A stretch of DNA of 39,845 nt from positions 1 through 39,845 of the forward strand of contig JAJYAG010000044.1 in NCBI GenBank assembly GCA_021779665.1, in the 5' to 3' direction. Shown here one piece after another: positions 17,777 to 25,962 of the stretch; position 1 is the stretch's first letter; the number at the start of each line of letters is the position of its first letter. Under the pieces are notes generated by a model. The model worked only from the letters and a program-made list of their open reading frames with translations, was not told the origin of the DNA and searched no databases. The position numbers were made by a program, and so were the translations under genes. The stretch comes from Bacteroidota bacterium. Its GTDB lineage: Bacteria; Bacteroidota; Bacteroidia; Bacteroidales; JAAUTT01.

Positions 17777-18241
17777 CTATTTACCTGCACCTTCCAGAAC
17801 CTGGTTTGCATGGTTTTTAGTGTCGACCTTTTCTATGATGTTTTCAATTTTTCCGTCTTCCGAAATTATAAAAGTGGTCCTGATAATCCCCTCATAGCTT
17901 TTGCCGTACATTTTCTTCTCACCCCAGGCTCCGTATGCCTGGATCACTTTTTTATCAGTGTCGGCAATGAGCCTGAACGGCAGATTGTGTTTTTTGGCAA
18001 ATCCCTGGTGCGACTTTTCGGAGTCGGCACTTACGCCTATCACATCGTAACCCGATGTGGAAAGGATTTCGTAGCCATCACGCAAGCTGCAGGCTTCATC
18101 GGTGCAACCCGGAGTATTGTCCTTAGGATAGAAATAGAGAATAATCTTTTTCCCTTTGTAATCGGAGAGGGAAATAGAACGACCATCCTGGTCAACAGCT
18201 TGAAAATCGGGGGCTTTATCGCCTACTTTTAATTTCGACAT
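17777..18241 (-). CDS. bcp: thioredoxin-dependent thiol peroxidase (Bcp-type peroxiredoxin)
   Basis: 154 residues with the peroxiredoxin Q/BCP signature FYPKDNTPGCTDEACSLRD: peroxidatic Cys46 and the putative resolving Cys51, five residues apart. GVSADSEKSHQGFAKKHNLPFRLIAD and RTTFIISEDGKI complete the fold. It reduces hydrogen peroxide and alkyl hydroperoxides in the cytoplasm using thioredoxin. It is the first gene of the bcp-recA operon, whose promoter must lie in 18242-18462, but no full consensus was found there. Confidence 0.96.
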   Translation of the reverse strand: MSKLKVGDKAPDFQAVDQDGRSISLSDYKGKKIILYFYPKDNTPGCTDEACSLRDGYEILSTSGYDVIGVSADSEKSHQGFAKKHNLPFRLIADTDKKVIQAYGAWGEKKMYGKSYEGIIRTTFIISEDGKIENIIEKVDTKNHANQVLEGAGK

Positions 18242-18401
18242 AGTGGTAAAAGTATTAAGTTATTATGGAATAGTTTTAATAATTGTGCAACAATTTTTCA
18301 ACAGTTTAACACGAGTTCATAACAACATATTTTTTCGAATGTTCGCTTTTTAGCTGTTGGAGAAATGTATTTTGATGTTTCCCGGAGCGCCGATACTTCT
18401 T

Positions 18402-18409
18402 TATATTTG
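18402..18409 (+). promoter_or_regulatory. possible -7 box (TATATTTG)
   Basis: A match to the Bacteroidetes -7 consensus TAnnTTTG, 54 bp before the TPR/SPOR gene. The best TTTG upstream (18371) is too far away for the usual 19-21 bp spacer, so only half of the promoter is supported. Confidence 0.35.
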
Positions 18410-18462
18410 GCTAATTCCAAAATTTCATATAGGTTTGAAATCTTGAATCTACGGTGTGTTAA

Positions 18463-20256
18463 ATGATAAACAGAATATTTGTTTTTTGGGTTATTGTAAT
18501 TGTATTTGCTGGGAAAGTTGATGGTCAGGATAAACTGTCGAAGCAGGAAATTATGCAGCGGATGAAAGACGGTAAATTTGCCGAAGCTTTTAACTCTCTC
18601 GAAGCGAATTATAAAAAATATCCCAAAGACCCCGACTATATTTATTATCTGGGAGTATGTAAGGTTCAGTTAAATTATGACATACCCGGTGCTTTGGATT
18701 TGCTTAACGAGGCCACGCAACAGGATGTTCACAAAGGAAGCTGGTTTTATTTGGCAAAAGCTAAATTACTGGGCTATGATTTTGCCAGCGCCAATGAATT
18801 ATTTACCCGCTTCGGAGAAAAGGCAACCCGGGATGAAAAGGAAAAGGTGCAGTTTACGCTCCATCAGGCTATGTGCCGAAATGCTGCTGATATCTGCAGC
18901 AGAAGCAGAAAAGTTACAGTGTTAAAAGTCGATACTGTTTACGAAAAGGACTTGTTTTCTTTCCTTAATAAACAGCATGTCGGGGGACGACTTATGAAAA
19001 CAGACGATGCTGAAAAGCTTTCCTCCCGAAGCAGCAGCGGAGTTAAATTTTCAGCAGCCAGTTTTGTGATAGAGACCCGGTATTCATTCGGTAAAAAACA
19101 AAAAGATATTTTTATTTCAGAGGGTGATGATGTTGAGGTAAAATCGAAAACCATTGGCAATGTTGTAAATTCGAATCAGGAGGAAGAATTTGTTTATTAC
19201 GATGAAACGGTTCCGGCCTTGTATTTTTCTTCGCAGGGGCACAATTCTGCCGGTGGATACGATATCTTCAAAACTTATTATGATAAAGTCACCCGCAAAT
19301 GGTCGAAACCAGTAAACCTTGGTTTTCCGGTGAACACTCCCGGCGACGAAATAGCATATGTAAACCTTCCGGGAACAAAGCGTTCAATACTTGCTGCAAA
19401 GCGTAATACGGCTCCGGGAAAGGTAGTTGTTTACACACTCGAAAATGCTGAAGATGCTCCTGAAGAGCAGATATCACCGGCGCAGGCTTTAGAACTTTCG
19501 ATGCTAAAGGCTGGAAAACAAATCTCAGTTGCAGGATCAAAAACCTCTGCAAACGATAAAAAGCCGGGTGTTAGCAAAAAGAATGAAACGCCTGCTGAGA
19601 TCAGGGATGAAAAATCGTACCAGAAGTTGATTCATGATGCGCTTAGTCTGCAGGTCAGGAGTGATTCCGTAAAAAGGATCAGCGATGAAAAAAAGGAACG
19701 TCTTGTTCTGGCTAAAACCGAAAGTGAAAAGACAAAACTTTGGCAGGAAATCAGGGCTCTTGATGCCAAAGCCGATGAAATTCAGCTGAAGGCCGACGCT
19801 TTATATAAAAAAGCCCGGCAGATTGAGGTTGAAAAGCAGGAAATAACAAGGCGCAATTCTGAGGAACTTGCAAAAAAAGCTTTTTCTGGAAAAAACAATT
19901 CCTCCGCAAATCAAAATGAAACGCCTGTAAAATCCGGTGAGAATTCAAAACAAAACCTGACCCCAAATGTCCACGATGTTCGCTACAGGATTCAGGTGGG
20001 AGTCTTCTCGAAACCACAGCCAGAGAGCCTGTTCCATGAGTTTACGAATCTTTATAAAGAGGATTTGAGAGATGGAACTGCCTTTAAATATTATGTCGGG
20101 TTATACAAAAAAATTGAAGAAGCCGAAAAAGGCCTTATCAAAGCGAAGAATGCCGGATTTAAAGATGCTTATATTATTGGGTTTTACAATGGAAAAATAG
20201 TTCCGCTTTCACGGGCAAAAGAGCTGGAATTGACTAACGGAAAAGGTCAGGAGTAG
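18463..20256 (+). CDS. secreted TPR / coiled-coil protein with C-terminal SPOR domain
   Basis: 597 residues. A Sec signal peptide (residues 1-22, ending VDGQ) is followed by two to three TPR-like repeats (~30-140), a PD40-like beta region (~225-320: FVYYDETVPALYFSSQGHNSAGGYDIFKTYY, as in OmpA/PorE-linked envelope proteins), a Lys/Glu-rich coiled coil (~385-470) and a SPOR domain (~504-590: RYRIQVGVFSKPQ...YYVGLYKKIEEAEKGLIKAKNAGFKDAYIIGFYNGK). SPOR domains bind denuded peptidoglycan strands, so the protein is probably a periplasmic cell-wall-associated scaffold. It is preceded divergently by bcp-recA and followed by a hairpin at 20305. The exact role is unknown. Confidence 0.85.
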   Translation: MINRIFVFWVIVIVFAGKVDGQDKLSKQEIMQRMKDGKFAEAFNSLEANYKKYPKDPDYIYYLGVCKVQLNYDIPGALDLLNEATQQDVHKGSWFYLAKAKLLGYDFASANELFTRFGEKATRDEKEKVQFTLHQAMCRNAADICSRSRKVTVLKVDTVYEKDLFSFLNKQHVGGRLMKTDDAEKLSSRSSSGVKFSAASFVIETRYSFGKKQKDIFISEGDDVEVKSKTIGNVVNSNQEEEFVYYDETVPALYFSSQGHNSAGGYDIFKTYYDKVTRKWSKPVNLGFPVNTPGDEIAYVNLPGTKRSILAAKRNTAPGKVVVYTLENAEDAPEEQISPAQALELSMLKAGKQISVAGSKTSANDKKPGVSKKNETPAEIRDEKSYQKLIHDALSLQVRSDSVKRISDEKKERLVLAKTESEKTKLWQEIRALDAKADEIQLKADALYKKARQIEVEKQEITRRNSEELAKKAFSGKNNSSANQNETPVKSGENSKQNLTPNVHDVRYRIQVGVFSKPQPESLFHEFTNLYKEDLRDGTAFKYYVGLYKKIEEAEKGLIKAKNAGFKDAYIIGFYNGKIVPLSRAKELELTNGKGQE

Positions 20257-20304
20257 AATATTTTCTGTAAAATGAATAATTTTGCTAAAACTGATTATAT
20301 TTGA

Positions 20305-20335
20305 ACAAATTAAACATTCAAGTAGTTTAATTTGT
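20305..20335 (+). terminator. hairpin terminator after the SPOR gene
   Basis: Arms 20305-20315 and 20325-20335 pair perfectly over 11 bp (A/T-rich), loop 9 nt, followed by CCCTTTTGGTTTTTA. It lies 49 bp past the stop codon. The stem is weak in GC, so efficiency is uncertain. Confidence 0.55.
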
Positions 20336-20406
20336 CCCTTTTGGTTTTTATTTAGGCAAAACCTGACAATGTACTTGATTTTGTGCTGAATCTAATCTAA
20401 TTTGGG

Positions 20407-20414
20407 TATATTTG
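20407..20414 (+). promoter_or_regulatory. possible clpS -7 box (TATATTTG)
   Basis: TAnnTTTG match 24 bp before the clpS ATG. A TTTG at 20380-20383 lies 23 bp upstream, slightly longer than the usual 19-21 bp spacing. Confidence 0.4.
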
Positions 20415-20437
20415 ATGAACAATTAATTATTTTGGCA

Positions 20438-20722
20438 ATGGGAGAAAAAGAGAAATGTCCCGGGCATTTTAATTTTGAAGATGAGATTCATGGCAGTGCG
20501 AATGTTAACAGCCTGATTTTGCACAATGACGATGTTCACAGTTTTGAATATGTGATTGATGTTTTGGTAAAGGTTTGCGATCATGATGTATTTCAGGCCG
20601 AACAATGCGCTTATATTACCCATTATAAGGGAAAATGCGATGTTAAAAGAGGTGTAATCGACGATCTGGCGCCTCTTCGTTATCAACTCATCGAAAAGGG
20701 ATTACAAGCTACAATCGATTAA
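20438..20722 (+). CDS. clpS: ATP-dependent Clp protease adaptor ClpS
   Basis: 94 residues from the ATG at 20438; the frame is open back to 20402, but that start would overlap the promoter box. The core LILHNDDVHSFEYVIDVL and the downstream ITHYKGKC match ClpS: the acidic pair in the NDD motif and the His in the ITH motif form the N-degron pocket. ClpS hands proteins with destabilising N-terminal residues to ClpAP/ClpCP. It is 10 bp ahead of nfeD and so probably shares a transcript with nfeD and floA. Confidence 0.93.
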   Translation: MGEKEKCPGHFNFEDEIHGSANVNSLILHNDDVHSFEYVIDVLVKVCDHDVFQAEQCAYITHYKGKCDVKRGVIDDLAPLRYQLIEKGLQATID

Positions 20723-20732
20723 TAAATAAAAC

Positions 20733-21203
20733 ATGTATGGCTTTGGCATTGCAGGTTTAATCCTGCTTGGAGTTATATTATTTCTGATGGAAGTTTTAGT
20801 GATTCCGGGGATCGGGTTTGCCGGTATCGGATCCTTTGTGCTGATTGCACTCGGAGTTTTTCTATCCTATCAGCATTACGGAAACGAAGTTGGAAATTAT
20901 ACCCTGCTCGGATCGGTCATATTCTTTGTGGGTATGACAGTTTATGCCATGCGCGCTAAAACCTGGAAACGATTGTCGCTTGAGACGGCAATCGACTCAA
21001 AAGTAAATGTTGTTTCGAAAGAAGAAGTGAGTGCCGGGGAAGAAGGTATCGCCGTATCCCGTTTAGCGCCGATGGGTAAAGTAATGGTAAATAATAAAAT
21101 TTACGAAGGCAAATCTCTGGGAGAGTATATTCCCGAGAATACGCCCATCACTATAATAAAAGTAAACGAGTCTAATCTTATTGTAAAACCCACTAATTCT
21201 TAA
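20733..21203 (+). CDS. NfeD-family membrane protein (short form)
   Basis: 156 residues. Two to three N-terminal membrane helices (GIAGLILLGVILFLMEVLVIPGIGFAGIGSFVLIALGVFL; YTLLGSVIFFVGMTVYAM) are followed by a C-terminal OB-fold (GEEGIAVSRLAPMGKVMVNNKIYEGKSLGEYIPENTPITIIKVNESNLIVKP). This is the short NfeD type without the serine-protease domain. It lies 3 bp upstream of floA; the NfeD-flotillin pairing is widespread and suggests shared work in membrane microdomains. Confidence 0.9.
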   Translation: MYGFGIAGLILLGVILFLMEVLVIPGIGFAGIGSFVLIALGVFLSYQHYGNEVGNYTLLGSVIFFVGMTVYAMRAKTWKRLSLETAIDSKVNVVSKEEVSAGEEGIAVSRLAPMGKVMVNNKIYEGKSLGEYIPENTPITIIKVNESNLIVKPTNS

Positions 21204-21206
21204 AAA

Positions 21207-22190
21207 ATGGATAATTCTATTCTTCTTTATTTAGTAATACTTGTTGGAGGTATCATTGCTCTTTCTGTATTGCTATACCTTGTTCCTCTTGGACTGTGGT
21301 TTCAGGCAATTATTACCAATGTGCGTGTCGGACTTCTTCAGTTAATTCTGATGCGTTGGAGAAAAGTTCCACCCTCAATAGTGGTGAATGCAATGATCAA
21401 CTCAAAGAAAGCAGGTTTGGATTTAAGTCCTGATCAGCTCGAAGCACATTATCTCGCTGGTGGTCATGTTCAGAAGGTGGTAAATGCTTTGATATCGGCT
21501 GATAAGGCTAATATTCCCCTCGATTTCAAAGCTGCTACAGCAATCGACCTTGCAGGCCGCGATGTTTTCGAAGCCGTTCAGATGTCGGTACAACCAAAGG
21601 TTATCAATACACCTCCGGTTGCTGCAGTAGCAAAGGACGGTATTCAGCTTATTGCCAAAGCAAGGGTTACTGTACGTGCCAACATCAAACAATTGGTGGG
21701 TGGTGCCGGTGAAGAAACCGTGCTTGCAAGGGTTGGTGAAGGTATTGTATCTTCTATCGGTTCCTCGGTAAATCATAAAGCAGTACTTGAAAATCCCGAT
21801 TTTATATCGAAGAAAGTTCTTGAAAAAGGTCTTGACTCAGGAACCGCATTCGAGATTCTTTCGATTGATATCGCCGATATTGATGTTGGAAAGAACATTG
21901 GTGCCCAGCTGCAGATGGATCAGGCCAACGCCGATAAAAATATTGCCCAGGCACGCGCCGAAGAAAGAAGAGCTATGGCTGTTGCCCAGGAACAGGAAAT
22001 GATCGCCAAAGCTCAGGAAGCCCGTGCAAATGTTATCCAGGCCGAAGCTCAGATTCCTATGGCTATAGCCGAAGCCTTCCGTTCGGGAAATCTCGGCATA
22101 ATGGATTATTATAAGCTGCAGAACGTTCAGGCCGATACGTCTATGCGTGAGTCCATTGCCAAACCCGGACAAGGTAAGAAAGATAAATAG
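21207..22190 (+). CDS. floA: flotillin-like protein FloA
   Basis: 327 residues, the usual length. An N-terminal hydrophobic hairpin (residues ~5-42) anchors the protein in the membrane, followed by the SPFH-like domain ([33 protein letters not shown] ... [30 protein letters not shown]) and a C-terminal coiled coil rich in Ala/Glu ([29 protein letters not shown]). It forms lipid-raft-like membrane domains. It is the last gene of clpS-nfeD-floA and is followed by a hairpin terminator. Confidence 0.95.
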   Translation: MDNSILLYLVILVGGIIALSVLLYLVPLGLWFQAIITNVRVGLLQLILMRWRKVPPSIVVNAMINSKKAGLDLSPDQLEAHYLAGGHVQKVVNALISADKANIPLDFKAATAIDLAGRDVFEAVQMSVQPKVINTPPVAAVAKDGIQLIAKARVTVRANIKQLVGGAGEETVLARVGEGIVSSIGSSVNHKAVLENPDFISKKVLEKGLDSGTAFEILSIDIADIDVGKNIGAQLQMDQANADKNIAQARAEERRAMAVAQEQEMIAKAQEARANVIQAEAQIPMAIAEAFRSGNLGIMDYYKLQNVQADTSMRESIAKPGQGKKDK

Positions 22191-22216
22191 CACAGGATTG
22201 TTAAAAACTATTTCAG

Positions 22217-22244
22217 ATTATTTTCACCGATAAGTGAAAATAAT
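22217..22244 (+). terminator. floA terminator hairpin
   Basis: Arms 22217-22227 and 22234-22244 (ATTATTTTCAC/GTGAAAATAAT) pair over 11 bp with a 6-nt loop, followed by TTTGG. It lies 26 bp past the floA stop. Confidence 0.65.
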
Positions 22245-22275
22245 TTTGGTAATCTAAGGGGATTTTATACTTTTG
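22245..22275 (+). promoter_or_regulatory. tRNA operon promoter (TTTG - 19 bp - TACTTTTG)
   Basis: A TTTG at 22245-22248, a 19-bp spacer, then TACTTTTG at 22268-22275: a full match to the Bacteroidetes -33/-7 consensus. Transcription would start near 22282 and give a ~110-nt leader before tRNA-Ser. The leader contains a small hairpin (TTCCGG 22341-22346 with CCGGAA 22352-22357). Confidence 0.65.
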
Positions 22276-22391
22276 TCGAGCTTTTAAAAAGACGGGTATA
22301 AAGTCCCCGACAGTTTTAAAGCACTTGTTACAGCAATGATTTCCGGTTGAGCCGGAACGACATATCGAACAGGAAAGTGAAAACTTTTTTA

Positions 22392-22482
<91 letters not shown>

Positions 22483-22509
22483 GAGGTTGCAAGTTATAAA
22501 TTCAAATAT

Positions 22510-22582
22510 CGGGGTGTAGTACAGTTGGTAGTATGCCTGCTTTGGGAGCAGGAGGTCGTCGGTTCGAGTCCGGCCACCCCGA
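22510..22582 (+). tRNA. tRNA-Pro (anticodon TGG)
   Basis: A 73-nt tRNA. Acceptor CGGGGTG (22510-22516) pairs with CACCCCG (22575-22581); the anticodon stem CCTGC/GCAGG encloses TTTGGGA, anticodon TGG (Pro, CCA and wobble codons). T arm GTCGG-TTCGAGT-CCGGC. CCA is not encoded. It lies 29 bp after tRNA-Ser in the same transcript, and its 3' end is the nearest plausible integration target for the integrase that follows. Confidence 0.96.
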
Positions 22583-22606
22583 CAAAAGGGATACAATCCC
22601 AAAAAC

Positions 22607-22643
22607 AAAAGCTCGTAAATCTTATGATTTACGAGCTTTTTTA
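22607..22643 (+). terminator. tRNA operon terminator
   Basis: Arms 22607-22621 and 22626-22640 are exact complements over 15 bp (core GCTCGTAAATC) with a TTAT loop, followed by further T. It ends the tRNA-Ser/tRNA-Pro transcript 24 bp after tRNA-Pro. Confidence 0.9.
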
Positions 22644-22690
22644 TTTTTCTAATACAAAATCGAAACAATTATTTTCAACCAAAATGTGAC

Positions 22691-22736
22691 CTATTCGGAT
22701 ACCAAAATTAAAGTTTACTTTTGGGTTACCGAATAG
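22691..22736. promoter_or_regulatory. inverted repeat enclosing a -7 promoter box, upstream of the integrase
   Basis: Left arm CTATTCGGATACC (22691-22703) and right arm GGTTACCGAATAG (22724-22736) are complementary at 11 of 13 positions. The 20-bp spacer contains TACTTTTG (22716-22723), a Bacteroidetes -7 box facing the integrase 148 bp downstream. This layout suits an operator that controls integrase expression, or arm-type recombinase binding sites. Confidence 0.5.
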
Positions 22737-22870
22737 CACGTAAGTAATTTATATGCAATTAGTTGAATAATATTATTTAGGTGTTTTTGATAGGTTTTAA
22801 TTGTCAAATTTCAGCAATGAAGTTGACAAGGTTTTTAAAACGAATTAATAACAACTAAATCGTATTTCGT

Positions 22871-24100
22871 ATGACAACAACAAACACCTTCGGAATCGTG
22901 TTTTATCTAAAAAAACAAAAACAGAAAAAAGGTAAAGCTCCCATCTATGCTCGGATAACCATTGATGGTCGGCGTGTTGAAATCTCTATCAAAAAAGACA
23001 TTGATGTTGAAAACTGGAGCAAAGGTAAAGGAATGGCTAAAGGTAAAGGAGAAGAAATAAGAGCACTAAATACCTTTCTAGAACAGATACGGAGCCGAAT
23101 GGTAGAATGCTATCAACAATTACAATTAAAAAAGCAGTTGATCACTGCTGTTGCTGTTAAAAATAAATTCCTGGGCATCGAAGAAAAAGAACATTCCTTA
23201 ATGAGTTTATTCGACTTCCACAACGAGCAGATGAAAAATGTTCTCGAGTGGGGAACGATGAAGAACTATTATACCACAAAAAACTACTTTCAACTTTATC
23301 TAAAAGAAACTCTTCACATTTCAGATATCTACCTTTCTCAACTTAGTTATATGTTCATAGTTGGTTATGAGAAATTCATGAAAGAATATACACCTCTTCA
23401 GCCCAAAAAACCTTGTGGACAAAATACAATAATGAAGCATATTGAGCGACTCAGGAAAGTCATAAATCTTGCAATTAAAAATGAATGGTTGGATAGAGAT
23501 CCATTTCAAAAGTTTCAACCGACATTTTTAAAAACTCATCGACATTTTCTTACTTCCAATGAACTTGCTTCTATAGAGGAAAAGGTTTTTAAAAGTCAAC
23601 GCTTACAGCATGTTAAGGATGTTTTTATATTCAGTTGTTACACAGGACTCGCTTATATTGATGTTTATGAACTCACCCCAGATAATCTATTTTTAGGTGA
23701 TGATGGAGAATTCTGGATTAACACTTTTCGTCACAAAACAGATATTCAGGTTAAAGTACCTATTCTCCCTCAAGCAATGGAAATCTTAAAAAAATATAAA
23801 AACTATAGCAAAGTCGTCGAATCTGGTAAATTATTGCCTGTATATTCAAATCAAATTCTTAATAATTACTTAAAAGAAATTGCAGATTTCTGTGGAATTG
23901 AAAAATCTTTAACCTTTCATATTGCACGTCACACCTTTGCTACAACAGTTACACTTACAAATGGAGTACCTATCGAAACAGTTTCAAAGATGCTTGGACA
24001 TACTAGTATAAAAACAACTCAGATTTATGCCAAAGTAATCGAACAAAAAGTGAGCGAGGATATGCGCATTCTTCGCAATAAAATGGCTGAAAAAAAGTAG
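22871..24100 (+). CDS. tyrosine recombinase / integrase (IntDOT-like)
   Basis: 409 residues. An N-terminal arm-type DNA-binding domain (FGIVFYLKKQKQKKGKAPIYARITIDGRRVEISIKK) is followed by a SAM-like core-binding domain (~residues 110-215) and the catalytic domain. Seen in the latter are HIARHTFATT (His ~351, Arg ~354), LGHTSIKTTQIYAK (His ~376, nucleophile Tyr ~384). At the position of the first catalytic Arg the sequence reads TGLAYIDV, i.e. Ala; loss of that Arg is known from IntDOT of CTnDOT. It catalyses site-specific integration and excision of a mobile element. Position just beyond a tRNA-Pro and a fall in GC content afterwards mark the likely island edge. Confidence 0.93.
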   Translation: MTTTNTFGIVFYLKKQKQKKGKAPIYARITIDGRRVEISIKKDIDVENWSKGKGMAKGKGEEIRALNTFLEQIRSRMVECYQQLQLKKQLITAVAVKNKFLGIEEKEHSLMSLFDFHNEQMKNVLEWGTMKNYYTTKNYFQLYLKETLHISDIYLSQLSYMFIVGYEKFMKEYTPLQPKKPCGQNTIMKHIERLRKVINLAIKNEWLDRDPFQKFQPTFLKTHRHFLTSNELASIEEKVFKSQRLQHVKDVFIFSCYTGLAYIDVYELTPDNLFLGDDGEFWINTFRHKTDIQVKVPILPQAMEILKKYKNYSKVVESGKLLPVYSNQILNNYLKEIADFCGIEKSLTFHIARHTFATTVTLTNGVPIETVSKMLGHTSIKTTQIYAKVIEQKVSEDMRILRNKMAEKK

Positions 24101-24586
24101 TTGCATATTTTTTTAATTATTAAAGGTTCTAATCTCTTGTTTACAGCCTTATTAAATTAAAGCTTTCAGTAATATTACGAGGGTTATAGAGGGCTTTGAA
24201 AATACTGACTACTGAAAAAAAGAACTAGGGTTCGTGATTTCTGTTCGAAATAAAAGCATACTCATTTATAAGCTCCTTAGTTTTAAATTCGGATTTAATC
24301 CTTTACTTGACTCATTTGTAGTATAGTTAATTTAGAAAATTGCCTCATCAATTCTGTCCTTTTTTATTATGATAGACTATTGAACTTATTCTCATTCCTA
24401 GGATAGGTTTTATTATCTAACCTATTTACCCCCTATATTTTTAAATTACATATAATATCAAATAAAAATTTCTCATAACTTAAAAAAAATCGTTTTCAAT
24501 TTTAAAGTTGTAATTTAGATCGTTTTAATTAAATAAAAAATTATGATTTTGATTCGATATTAAGAACGGTTTAAAAAAAAACTAAT
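24101..24586. other. A/T-rich gap after the integrase
   Basis: 486 bp without a gene. The only structure seen is a small inverted repeat (24403-24409 with 24419-24425, loop 9 nt) that could be a weak terminator. No tRNA fragment or duplicated att sequence was found here. Confidence 0.4.
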
Positions 24587-25027
24587 ATGAATTCAATGAA
24601 ATCAGAATATTTGAAAGATTTTGAAGTCAATATAAAACTCAAACTTGCTTTTCTTTGGGTTGCAGTTATGTTTTGCTATGTATATGGTGACTATTTTGAA
24701 TTATATGTACCTGAAAAAGTCTCTGGTTTACTTAGTGGCAATAATTTATTAAATAGTCCAATGAAACTTTTTCTGGCATCTATATTAATGACTATTCCCG
24801 CTTTAATGACTTATTTGTCTTTAACATTAAAGCCAAAGGTAAGCAAGTTGCTAAATATTATTTTTGGAACCTTTTTTACCGTTGTTATGGTATTTATAGC
24901 GGGGATATCAATTAGTCTGTGGCGCACTTTTTACATTTATTTATCAGTTGTGGAAATTATCCTTACAATTATTATAGTTTGGAGTGCTTTAAGATGGCCA
25001 AAGTTGTCAATTAAAAATGAAATCTAA
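24587..25027 (+). CDS. DUF6326-like four-helix membrane protein
   Basis: 146 residues. The N-terminus (DFEVNIKLKLAFLWVAVMFCYVYGDYFELYVP) and the ending (IYLSVVEIILTIIIVWSALRWPK) match what I recall of the DUF6326 family. Four membrane helices are predicted: ~18-35, ~62-80, ~92-112, ~115-135. A second ATG at 24596 is possible. No function is known for the family. It follows the integrase in a low-GC segment and is 68 bp ahead of the methyltransferase gene, so the two may be co-transcribed cargo. Confidence 0.75.
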   Translation: MNSMKSEYLKDFEVNIKLKLAFLWVAVMFCYVYGDYFELYVPEKVSGLLSGNNLLNSPMKLFLASILMTIPALMTYLSLTLKPKVSKLLNIIFGTFFTVVMVFIAGISISLWRTFYIYLSVVEIILTIIIVWSALRWPKLSIKNEI

Positions 25028-25095
25028 TTTTCTATCTATAATCGAAATTGAATATCAGAGTCCGTTTTCTCAATTAAATAATATTTAATATCTAA

Positions 25096-25905
25096 ATGAA
25101 AAATCATGAGTATTTACACGGTTATTCGAAAAAGGAGGGTTTAAGACTTAATAATCAAGCTGCTACATTAGAGGATCTTATTCATTATGATTCAATATTC
25201 CCAAGACATGGTTTAGTACTTGAGGCTGGATGTGGAGTGGGGGCACAAACTAAAATAATTGCATCCAAGAATCCAGATTCTTGTTTTATTTCAATTGATA
25301 TATCTCAGGATTCGATAACTGAAGCTGAAAGAGTAATAAGATTTTTGGGAATTTCTAATGTTGAATTTAAGCAAGCAGATATATGCAAGTTACCATTTAG
25401 AGATGGGATGTTTGATTGTGTAATCATTTGTTTTGTATTAGAACATCTACAAAATCCATTACAAGCCCTCACTGAATTAAAAAGGGTATTAAGAAAAGGA
25501 GGAACCATGATGGTAATTGAGGGTGATCATGGTTCAACGTTCTTCTATCCTGATAGTAATTATGCTTACTTATCTATAAATTGTCAAATTCAACTTCAGA
25601 AACAAAGTGGTGGCAATGCGAATATTGGGAGAGAATTATATCTTTTGCTTAATACACTAAACCTTTCTAATCTCTCAATTTCTCCTCGAATTGTTTATGT
25701 TGATTCCAGCAAGCCCCAACTTGTTGAAGGTTTTATAAAAAATACTTTTATTTCTATGATTGAAGGAGTAAAGGAAAAGGCAATCCAAAAAGGTATTATT
25801 GATAATCTGACATTTGAAAAAGGGATAAATGATTTATATAGGACCACCCAATCTGATGGTATATTTTGTTACACATTCTTCAAAGGATGTGGTATAAAGA
25901 AATAA
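25096..25905 (+). CDS. class I SAM-dependent methyltransferase
   Basis: 269 residues. SAM-binding motif I is VLEAGCGVGAQT (residues ~41-52); motif II acidic residue in FISIDIS; motif III-like FKQADICKLPFRDGMFDCVIICFVLEHL; post-motif RVLRKGGTMMVIEGDH. It resembles UbiE/COQ5-type and small-molecule methyltransferases (PF08241/PF13847). The C-terminal ~120 residues form the substrate cap and give no hint of the substrate. It follows the DUF6326-like gene and is convergent with the sulfatase. Confidence 0.9.
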   Translation: MKNHEYLHGYSKKEGLRLNNQAATLEDLIHYDSIFPRHGLVLEAGCGVGAQTKIIASKNPDSCFISIDISQDSITEAERVIRFLGISNVEFKQADICKLPFRDGMFDCVIICFVLEHLQNPLQALTELKRVLRKGGTMMVIEGDHGSTFFYPDSNYAYLSINCQIQLQKQSGGNANIGRELYLLLNTLNLSNLSISPRIVYVDSSKPQLVEGFIKNTFISMIEGVKEKAIQKGIIDNLTFEKGINDLYRTTQSDGIFCYTFFKGCGIKK

Positions 25906-25962
25906 AAGTACATTGAAACTTCATAAAGAAGTAATGTCTAACTTCCTTATGGCGACTTAATA

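Noticed and set aside
25912-25950. Short inverted repeats between the convergent methyltransferase and sulfatase genes
   Set aside because: Stems of about 5 bp with bulges (ACTTC/GAAGT); could be a weak bidirectional terminator but support is too thin.
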